DNA from: Bacillus sp. SORGH_AS_0510
Lineage (GTDB): Bacteria; Bacillota; Bacilli; Bacillales; Cytobacillaceae
Assembly (NCBI RefSeq): GCF_030818775.1
Contig: NZ_JAUTAU010000001.1
Span: 71,001-135,000 of the forward strand
Reading direction: 5' to 3'
Length of the DNA: 64,000 nt
The translations under genes and the position numbers were made by a program. Below, piece after piece: positions 57,324-64,000 of the stretch. Positions within the stretch are counted from its first letter, which is position 1, and every line of letters begins with the position of its first letter. The notes beneath the pieces were generated by a model, which was not told where the DNA came from, did not search any database, and saw nothing but the letters and a program-made list of their open reading frames with translations.

Positions 57324-58397
57324 CTATAGATGACGGTCGGTGTATAGGCGATCTTTTACTAATTTAAACCCTTCCCTAATCTTTTTGGCCCGGACTTCGC
57401 CAATGCCTTCTACCTCATCCAGTTCTTCTACTGTGGCTATCATAATCTTGGAGAGTTCCCCAAAACTACTGATTAAGTTTTCAATAATAATAGACGGCAG
57501 TCTCGGAATTTTATGAAGGATGCGATACCCGCGTGGATGCTTATATTCATCAAGGTGTACATATCCATGATACCCCATAAGTTTTAGCAACACGACATCC
57601 TCAATGTTGCCGCTTGCTGTCAACGCCTGCATTCGCTGGAGAATCTCCCGTGCCTTAACCTCTCGTTCACATGCATAATCCTTAATAATCAAATGTATTT
57701 CATCTTCTAACTCTGTTAATATTTCATTCATTTGTAAACGAATGAGCCGTCCTTCTGTACCTAGTTCATGCAAATATGTTAATAATTCATTCTTAATCTT
57801 TAACACCATTTCGAAACGATGCAGGACTAGTAGAAAGTCGTTATAGGTGACCGATTCTTCAAATTCTAAAATACTTAGGTTAGTTATACTATGCTGTATA
57901 ACAACTTTATACTTTTCTAGCGTCTGGATGGCCTGATTGGCTTTCGTTAAAATCACCGAAATATCTTTTAACGAATACCGGAAATTCCCTTGATACAGGG
58001 TAATAACATTTCTCCTTTGGGAAATAGCAATAACAAGGGACTTTGTTTGTCTAGCCACGCGCTCAGCTGTCCGATGCCTCATCCCTGTTTCCGTAGACGA
58101 AATTTCAGAATTCGGAGCAAGCTGGGCATTAGCAAAAAGAATTTTATTACCTAATTCATTTAAGATGATGGCTCCGTCCATTTTGGCCAATTCATATAAA
58201 AAGCTTGGTGAGAAGGGGCAATTAATTTCAAACCCACCATCCACAATACTCTTTACCTTGTCGTTGTAGCCTACAACAATCAGTCCACCTGTATTAGCTC
58301 GTAGTACATTATCAATCCCCTCGCGTATAGGGGTTCCTGGTGCAATAAACTGTAAGACCTCATTTATCGTTTGTTCACCAAGCTTTTTATTTTCCAT
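57324..58397 (-). CDS. disA: DNA integrity scanning diadenylate cyclase DisA
   Basis: 357 residues. DAC domain with MDGAIIL (DGA) and [15 protein letters not shown] (RHR), which makes c-di-AMP, then a helical spine and C-terminal helix-hairpin-helix ([18 protein letters not shown]) that binds branched DNA. It follows radA by 3 nt, and RadA is known to modulate DisA. Confidence 0.97.
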   Translation of the reverse strand: MENKKLGEQTINEVLQFIAPGTPIREGIDNVLRANTGGLIVVGYNDKVKSIVDGGFEINCPFSPSFLYELAKMDGAIILNELGNKILFANAQLAPNSEISSTETGMRHRTAERVARQTKSLVIAISQRRNVITLYQGNFRYSLKDISVILTKANQAIQTLEKYKVVIQHSITNLSILEFEESVTYNDFLLVLHRFEMVLKIKNELLTYLHELGTEGRLIRLQMNEILTELEDEIHLIIKDYACEREVKAREILQRMQALTASGNIEDVVLLKLMGYHGYVHLDEYKHPRGYRILHKIPRLPSIIIENLISSFGELSKIMIATVEELDEVEGIGEVRAKKIREGFKLVKDRLYTDRHL

Positions 58398-58400
58398 CTG

Positions 58401-59783
58401 CTACCCTCCCAATGCTGCTTGAAGTGCCTGACCAACGGAAGAAACGCCTATTAGCTGAACTCCTTTTGGGGCCTTCCAGCCACCTAGATTGTTTTCAGGT
58501 AAGATGACACGCTCAAACCCTAATTTTGCTGCTTCTTGAACACGCTGCTCTATTCGGGAAACCCTTCGTACTTCACCTGTTAGCCCTACTTCCCCAATAA
58601 TACAATCAGTCGGTCGTGTAGGCTTATCCCTAAAGCTCGAAGCTATGCTTACTGCCACTGCTAAATCAATTGCAGGCTCATCTAACTTGACGCCGCCAGC
58701 CACTTTTAAATAAGCATCCTGGTTCTGTAACAGCATCCCCACTCTTTTTTCCAAAACGGCCATTAACAGGGGCACACGGTTATGATCAATACCCGTTGCC
58801 ATTCTTCGCGGGTTCCCAAAGCTTGTCGGCGAGATTAAGGCCTGAATTTCAACTAGGACCGGTCGTGTTCCCTCCATCGATGCCACCACGGTTGACCCGG
58901 CTGCCCCACGGGAACGTTCTTCAAGAAATATTTCCGATGGGTTTTCTACTTCTTCAAGACCGAATTCTTTCATTTCAAAAATACCCATTTCATTGGTGGA
59001 TCCAAATCGATTTTTAACTGCCCTTAAAATCCGATAAGTATGATGGCGCTCTCCTTCAAAATAAAGCACAGTATCTACCATGTGTTCTAATAGTCTCGGT
59101 CCCGCAATAGAACCTTCCTTAGTCACATGACCCACGATAAATATAGCAATGCCTTTGGTTTTTCCGATTCGCATTAATTCAGACGTACATTCACGAACCT
59201 GTGATACACTCCCTGGAGCGGATGTCACATCTGGATGAAAAACGGTTTGGATTGAGTCAATAATTACAAAGCTTGGATTAGTGCTATCAATTGTACGGTT
59301 AATTTCATCTAAATTAGTCTCTGAGTAGACTAATAAGTTTTCTGATTTGATCCCTAACCGTTCTGCGCGGAGCTTTGTTTGCCTTAACGACTCCTCTCCA
59401 GATATGTATAATACCTGATTCCCCTTATTAGCCAACTGGGAAGATACTTGCAATAACAAGGTAGATTTCCCAATCCCAGGGTCTCCTCCAATTAACACTA
59501 ATGAACCCTTTACTACACCACCGCCAAGTACACGGTTTAGTTCATTCAAATCGGTTAATATCCTTGGTTCATTTTCCATTTCAATAGAAGTAATCGGCAT
59601 GGGCTTGGTTAAGATGTTTGAACCGCCTGGAGTGTGAGCAAACGCCCCTCTTCTTGTTGTACCCGTAACTTCGACTTCTTCAACCATTGAGTTCCATTGT
59701 CCGCAGCCTGGACATTTCCCCATCCATTTTGGAGATTCATATCCGCACTCCTGACACATAAATTTTGTTTTTCGTTTTGCCAT
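58401..59783 (-). CDS. radA: DNA repair protein RadA
   Basis: 460 residues from ATG 59783. N-terminal zinc finger [21 protein letters not shown], RecA-like Walker [13 protein letters not shown], the RadA-specific [10 protein letters not shown] motif, and a Lon-like C-terminal domain. A helicase-like branch-migration factor in recombination. Confidence 0.96.
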   Translation of the reverse strand: MAKRKTKFMCQECGYESPKWMGKCPGCGQWNSMVEEVEVTGTTRRGAFAHTPGGSNILTKPMPITSIEMENEPRILTDLNELNRVLGGGVVKGSLVLIGGDPGIGKSTLLLQVSSQLANKGNQVLYISGEESLRQTKLRAERLGIKSENLLVYSETNLDEINRTIDSTNPSFVIIDSIQTVFHPDVTSAPGSVSQVRECTSELMRIGKTKGIAIFIVGHVTKEGSIAGPRLLEHMVDTVLYFEGERHHTYRILRAVKNRFGSTNEMGIFEMKEFGLEEVENPSEIFLEERSRGAAGSTVVASMEGTRPVLVEIQALISPTSFGNPRRMATGIDHNRVPLLMAVLEKRVGMLLQNQDAYLKVAGGVKLDEPAIDLAVAVSIASSFRDKPTRPTDCIIGEVGLTGEVRRVSRIEQRVQEAAKLGFERVILPENNLGGWKAPKGVQLIGVSSVGQALQAALGG

Positions 59784-59901
59784 TTGTCTTTCAACCTTTC
59801 CTTTGAACCAATAAATGAAAAAAGAGGTACACGGTTTGACTTTATTCACGTGTACCTCTGCTTGGTCATATCTAACTAAAATATTTTGATGGGGAAGCAG
59901 C

Positions 59902-62343
59902 CTATTTAACTAAGCTTGTTTTTTCAGCTGTTCTTACAACAAACTCACCATCAACTACATCGATTATAGCATGCTGGCCTGTTAAGAGCGTTCCTTTTAA
60001 CAGCTCTTCAGAAAGACGGTCTTCAATATGCTTTTGAATAGCTCTACGCAATGGTCTTGCCCCGTATTCTGGGTCATAGCCTTCTTGAGAAATTTTCCCC
60101 TTAGCCGCATCTGTTAACTCTAAAGAAATGTTTTGTTCGTTTAGACGCTTAATTAATTGATCAGACAGCAACGTAACGATTTCTTCCAAATGCTTTCTCT
60201 CTAACGCATGGAATACAATGATTTCATCAATACGGTTCAAGAATTCAGGGCGGAAGGCTTTCTTCAATTCTTCCATTACTTTACCCTTCATGTCTTTGTA
60301 ATCCTGCTCACCGTCCTGGATATTAAAGCCTACATATTTGTTTCGCTTCAAGGCTTCTGCACCAACATTGGATGTCATGATGAGAACAGTATTTCTAAAG
60401 TCTACAGTTCTTCCCTTCGAATCTGTTAAACGGCCGTCTTCAAGCACTTGAAGAAGGATGTTAAACACATCAGGATGTGCCTTCTCAATCTCATCTAGCA
60501 GGATAACAGAGTATGGTTTCCGGCGCACCTTTTCGGTTAACTGACCGCCTTCCTCATAACCTACATAGCCTGGAGGAGAACCTACAAGTCTAGATGTAGA
60601 GTGTTTCTCCATATATTCTGACATATCAATACGAATCATAGCATCTTCGTCCCCGAACATTGCCTCGGCAAGGGCACGGGCTAATTCTGTTTTACCTACC
60701 CCAGTAGGTCCAAGGAAGACGAAGGAACCGATTGGACGTTTTGGATCTTTCAAACCTGCTCTCGCACGACGAACAGCTTTAGAAACAGCAAGGACTGCTT
60801 CCTCTTGGCCAATGACACGGGAATGAAGCAATTCTTCTAAGTTGAGTAACTTAGCTGTTTCTGTTTCCGCCAGCTTAGAAACAGGTACACCCGTCCAGCT
60901 AGATACAACACTTGCAATATCTTCAACGGTTACCTCATTATTTTCTTTGCCTTGCTTTTCCTTCCACGTCTTCTTGGTTTCTTCTAACTGTTCGCGAAGA
61001 CGCTGTTCCGTGTCTCTTAACGATGCAGCTTTTTCGAACTCCTGACTTTGAACTGCCGCGTCCTTTTCCTTGCGTACTTCCTCTAGCTTAACCTCTAATT
61101 CTTTTAAATTAGGAGGAGTCGTATAGGAACGCAGGCGGACCTTCGAACCGGCCTCATCAATTAAGTCAATTGCTTTATCTGGAAGGAATCGGTCGGAAAT
61201 ATAACGATCAGAAAGCTTAACCGCTGCCTCAATCGCTTCATCAGTGATTGATACACGGTGATGTGCTTCATATCGGTCACGTAATCCTTGTAAAATTTGA
61301 ACGGACTCTTCTGCTGTTGGTTCATCTACGCGAATCGGCTGGAAGCGGCGTTCAAGTGCGGCATCTTTCTCAATGTATTTACGGTATTCATCGAGAGTAG
61401 TAGCACCGATACATTGAAGTTCACCACGTGCTAGAGACGGCTTTAAGATATTGGACGCATCAATTGCTCCTTCAGCCCCGCCTGCTCCAATTAACGTGTG
61501 GAGCTCATCAATAAATAAAATGATATTTCCTGCTTGGCGAATCTCATCCATAACCTTTTTCAAACGGTCCTCAAATTCACCACGATATTTGGTTCCAGCA
61601 ACCACTGTCCCCATATCCAGGGTCATAACACGCTTATCGCGGAGGATTTCAGGAACCTCATTGTTTACAATTTGCTGGGCAAGACCTTCGGCAATAGCCG
61701 TTTTACCAACCCCGGGCTCACCAATTAAAACTGGGTTATTTTTTGTACGTCGGCTAAGAACCTCAATCACACGTTGAATTTCTTTGCTGCGTCCAATGAC
61801 AGGATCCAGGCTGCCTTCACGTGCAATAGCAGTTAAATCTCTCGCAAGACTATCAAGTGTTGGTGTATTGGCGCTAACAGACGCACCACCCTGGTGTCCC
61901 CCTGATTCATTGCTGCCTAATAATTGAAGTACCTGCTGGCGTGCTTTGTTTAAGCTCACACCCAAGTTATTAAGAACTCGTGCAGCTACTCCTTCGCCCT
62001 CACGAATTAATCCTAGAAGGATATGTTCTGTACCAACATAAGAATGTCCTAGTTTACGTGCCTCATCCATCGATAATTCGATGACCTTTTTCGCCCTTGG
62101 AGTATAGTGAATCGTTTGAGAAGTTTCTTGTCCTTTGCCAATTAAATTTTCTACTTCCTTCTGAATTTTATCAGAACCTAATCCAAGACCATAAAGTGCC
62201 TTTGCAGCGATTCCTTCACCTTCTCGAACCAAACCTAGCAAAATATGCTCTGTTCCAATGTTATTGTGTCCAAGGCGAATCGCTTCCTCTTGTGCTAGTG
62301 CAAGAACCTTTTGTGCCCTTTCAGTAAAACGGCCGAACATCAT
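59902..62343 (-). CDS. clpC: AAA+ protease ATPase subunit ClpC
   Basis: 813 residues. Two N-terminal Clp_N repeats, Walker A GEPGVGKT (first AAA+), a UVR-type middle coiled coil ([21 protein letters not shown]), second Walker A GPTGVGKT and sensor blocks. With ClpP it degrades phosphoarginine-tagged proteins marked by McsB. SD AGGAGG 8 nt upstream. Confidence 0.98.
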   Translation of the reverse strand: MMFGRFTERAQKVLALAQEEAIRLGHNNIGTEHILLGLVREGEGIAAKALYGLGLGSDKIQKEVENLIGKGQETSQTIHYTPRAKKVIELSMDEARKLGHSYVGTEHILLGLIREGEGVAARVLNNLGVSLNKARQQVLQLLGSNESGGHQGGASVSANTPTLDSLARDLTAIAREGSLDPVIGRSKEIQRVIEVLSRRTKNNPVLIGEPGVGKTAIAEGLAQQIVNNEVPEILRDKRVMTLDMGTVVAGTKYRGEFEDRLKKVMDEIRQAGNIILFIDELHTLIGAGGAEGAIDASNILKPSLARGELQCIGATTLDEYRKYIEKDAALERRFQPIRVDEPTAEESVQILQGLRDRYEAHHRVSITDEAIEAAVKLSDRYISDRFLPDKAIDLIDEAGSKVRLRSYTTPPNLKELEVKLEEVRKEKDAAVQSQEFEKAASLRDTEQRLREQLEETKKTWKEKQGKENNEVTVEDIASVVSSWTGVPVSKLAETETAKLLNLEELLHSRVIGQEEAVLAVSKAVRRARAGLKDPKRPIGSFVFLGPTGVGKTELARALAEAMFGDEDAMIRIDMSEYMEKHSTSRLVGSPPGYVGYEEGGQLTEKVRRKPYSVILLDEIEKAHPDVFNILLQVLEDGRLTDSKGRTVDFRNTVLIMTSNVGAEALKRNKYVGFNIQDGEQDYKDMKGKVMEELKKAFRPEFLNRIDEIIVFHALERKHLEEIVTLLSDQLIKRLNEQNISLELTDAAKGKISQEGYDPEYGARPLRRAIQKHIEDRLSEELLKGTLLTGQHAIIDVVDGEFVVRTAEKTSLVK

Positions 62344-62360
62344 ATTCTCTTCCTCCTCAC

Positions 62361-63431
62361 CTATTTTTGCTGTTCCATTTTAAGACGTTCTCTGATTAAT
62401 GCTGCTCTCCTAATATCTCTTTCATGAGGTCTTAAAGGACCTCCAGCATATTGCTGAAGAAAACCCGGTTGGGTTAAAATCATTAATTCATTTAAAATCG
62501 ATTTCGGCATATTCTCTATAAGACCCATATCAATACCAAGCCTTACATCGGATAAACATCTTGCTGCTTCCTTCGTTTCGATAATACGGCTATTCGTCAA
62601 AACTCCTAGCGAGCGGAATACTCTGTCTTCTAATTGTATGTTCGAAGTTTTCCGTAATGCTTCTCTAGCAGACCTTTCTTGAGAAATGAGCTGACTGACA
62701 ACCCCTTTTAGGTCGCGGCAGATATCTTCTTCTGATTTTCCCAGGGTAATTTGGTTAGAGATTTGAAAAATATTTCCTAAAGCTTCGCTTCCCTCACCAT
62801 AAATTCCTCTCACAACAAGCCCCAATTGGTTGATTGCCGGAATAATTCGATTGATTTGCTGTGTGAGAATTAACCCCGGTAAATGCATCATCACCGAAGC
62901 CCGTAGACCGGTTCCGACATTAGTAGGACAACTTGTTAAATAACCATACTGCTCTTCAAAGGCATATTGTATATTACTTTCCAGCCAGTCATCTATTTCA
63001 TTTGCTGCATCTAGTGCCTCAGATAGTTGTAAGCCTGGAAATAAGCATTGAATCCGAATATGATCCTCTTCATTTATCATTATACTAACTTCTTCATTTT
63101 CGGTTAAAAGAACGGCACCATATGGTGAATCCTCTGCCAGATGTGGACTAATTAAATGCTTTTCTACCAATACTCTTTTTTGGAGAGGCTGCATAGCATC
63201 AATTTTCAACAGTTCCATCTGACCGAACTTTTGTAATGGTGACTCTTGAAAAATTCCCTCCATATTTTCTATAATCATTTTTGCTTCTTCATGTGAAAAA
63301 AGTGTCGGAAATTTAAATGCGTCAAAGTTTCGGGCTAAGCGAATCCGTGAACTAAGGACTATATCTGAATCAGGTCCCTCTTCGCTCATCCAGGAACTAA
63401 CAGCTTGATTAAGAAATCGTTCAAGCGACAC
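62361..63431 (-). CDS. mcsB: Protein arginine kinase McsB
   Basis: 356 residues from GTG 63431 (GGGAGGGG upstream); the frame to 63458 lies inside mcsA and is rejected. ATP:guanido phosphotransferase fold: [37 protein letters not shown] with the catalytic-site Cys. It tags CtsR and misfolded proteins for ClpCP. Confidence 0.97.
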   Translation of the reverse strand: MSLERFLNQAVSSWMSEEGPDSDIVLSSRIRLARNFDAFKFPTLFSHEEAKMIIENMEGIFQESPLQKFGQMELLKIDAMQPLQKRVLVEKHLISPHLAEDSPYGAVLLTENEEVSIMINEEDHIRIQCLFPGLQLSEALDAANEIDDWLESNIQYAFEEQYGYLTSCPTNVGTGLRASVMMHLPGLILTQQINRIIPAINQLGLVVRGIYGEGSEALGNIFQISNQITLGKSEEDICRDLKGVVSQLISQERSAREALRKTSNIQLEDRVFRSLGVLTNSRIIETKEAARCLSDVRLGIDMGLIENMPKSILNELMILTQPGFLQQYAGGPLRPHERDIRRAALIRERLKMEQQK

Positions 63432-63432
63432 G

Positions 63433-63978
63433 TTATTCCCCTCCCTCTTCGCTTCCATGTAATTGTTTCTCTAATGTGCGAATCTCATCGCGAATCTCTG
63501 CCGCCCTCTCAAACTCTTCTTGGGAGATAGCAGTTCGTAAGTCGGTTTTCAATTCATCTATTTGCTTACGAAGAAAAATGCTGCCGCCAATTCGTTTTGG
63601 TATTTTCCCAATATGATTCGAGTTCCCGCTATGCAAACGCCTTAAGACAGGTTTTAATTGTTCTTTAAATGTTTCATAGCAATGGGCACATCCAAAGCGC
63701 CCTACTTTTAAAAATTGTGGAAATGTCATGGAACAGTGCTCACATTGAAGGATTTCTTCTTGATGAAAAGGGCTTTGATTAGGCTTTTGAAAAGAATCCA
63801 TATTGAGCAGGCCTGCTAATAAGTTATTAAAGGCAAATCCTGACTCTCCACTAATCATAAACATTTCGCCCTTTTCCTGAGCACATTTCTCACAAAGATG
63901 CACTTCGGTTTTTTCGCCATTTATGATTTTTGTAAAATGAAGTGCTGCAGGTCTTTGATTACATTCTTGGCAAATCAT
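63433..63978 (-). CDS. mcsA: McsA, activator of the McsB arginine kinase
   Basis: 181 residues. Four CxxC motifs (CQEC, CEKC, CEHC, CAHC) in two zinc-finger pairs, then a UVR domain ([20 protein letters not shown]). It activates McsB and senses heat or metal stress. The stop codon lies one nt before the mcsB GTG. Confidence 0.97.
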   Translation of the reverse strand: MICQECNQRPAALHFTKIINGEKTEVHLCEKCAQEKGEMFMISGESGFAFNNLLAGLLNMDSFQKPNQSPFHQEEILQCEHCSMTFPQFLKVGRFGCAHCYETFKEQLKPVLRRLHSGNSNHIGKIPKRIGGSIFLRKQIDELKTDLRTAISQEEFERAAEIRDEIRTLEKQLHGSEEGGE

Positions 63979-63982
63979 ATTT

Positions 63983-64000
63983 TCACCTCTCCAGCAGCAT
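63983..64000 (-). CDS. ctsR: Probable last codons of ctsR (partial)
   Basis: An open minus-strand frame (read MLLER-stop) ends at TGA 63983-63985, just before mcsA. In Bacilli ctsR, the clp repressor gene, precedes mcsA. Assigned from gene order only. Confidence 0.4.
   Translation of the reverse strand: MLLER

Overview
The window looks like a chromosomal segment of a spore-forming member of the Bacillaceae (Bacillus/Neobacillus-like). The evidence is a Ger(x)C spore-germination subunit, sigH, Tyr and Cys T-box leaders, strong Shine-Dalgarno (SD) sequences, frequent GTG/TTG starts, and a gene order that reads, on the minus strand, like the origin-proximal ribosomal region of Bacillus subtilis. 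Genus assignment is inference. Almost every gene lies on the minus strand.

Layout from left to right. (1) 1-890: 3' part of a Ger(x)C gene on the plus strand. (2) 933-2678: nhaC with a promoter and a tyrosine-type T-box leader. (3) 2692-2889: a dispersed palindromic repeat, then a terminator. (4) 2911-10694: an accessory block holding an MFS transporter, a pyrroloquinoline quinone (PQQ) biosynthesis operon (pqqA, a small membrane-protein gene, pqqB, pqqC, pqqD, pqqE), a secreted protein, and a lipoprotein PQQ-dependent dehydrogenase fused to cytochrome c. (5) 11010-15343: rplM-rpsI with a structured leader, truA and the ECF-transporter core ecfA1-ecfA2-ecfT. (6) 15695-30501: the S10/spc/alpha ribosomal superoperon with secY, adk, map, infA and rpoA. 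(7) 31084-35822: rpsL-rpsG-fusA-tuf and an L7Ae-like gene. (8) 36071-47966: rpoB-rpoC, rplJ-rplL, rplK-rplA, nusG, secE and rpmG. (9) 48084-54531: sigH, rae1, rlmB, mrnC, cysS, cysE with a Cys T-box, and gltX. (10) 54840-64000: ispF, ispD, a PIN-TRAM protein, disA, radA, clpC, mcsB, mcsA and probably the last codons of ctsR.

The most unusual part is the PQQ block. PQQ synthesis is best known from Gram-negative bacteria. Here a full route is present (PqqA precursor, PqqB, PqqC, PqqD, PqqE), including a 24-residue pqqA too short for ordinary ORF calling. Upstream lies the likely user of the cofactor, a lipid-anchored quinohemoprotein dehydrogenase. That enzyme carries the Asp-x-Asp active-site signature associated with lanthanide-dependent alcohol dehydrogenases and lacks the vicinal disulfide usual in these enzymes. 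The block lies between two near-identical terminator sequences (2845-2889 and 10955-10995), and a MITE-like element abuts the right one, which suggests acquisition or rearrangement.

Two families of non-coding repeats are scattered in intergenic regions. One is a folded palindromic element with four copies, two of which carry the same 72-bp internal module. The other is a short element with inverted ends, one copy of which has an 8-bp target duplication. Other regulatory signals include tandem S10 promoters, likely L13 and L10 leaders, a terminator-like hairpin between rpoB and rpoC, and another between secE and nusG. No rRNA, tRNA, CRISPR array or intact insertion sequence was seen.
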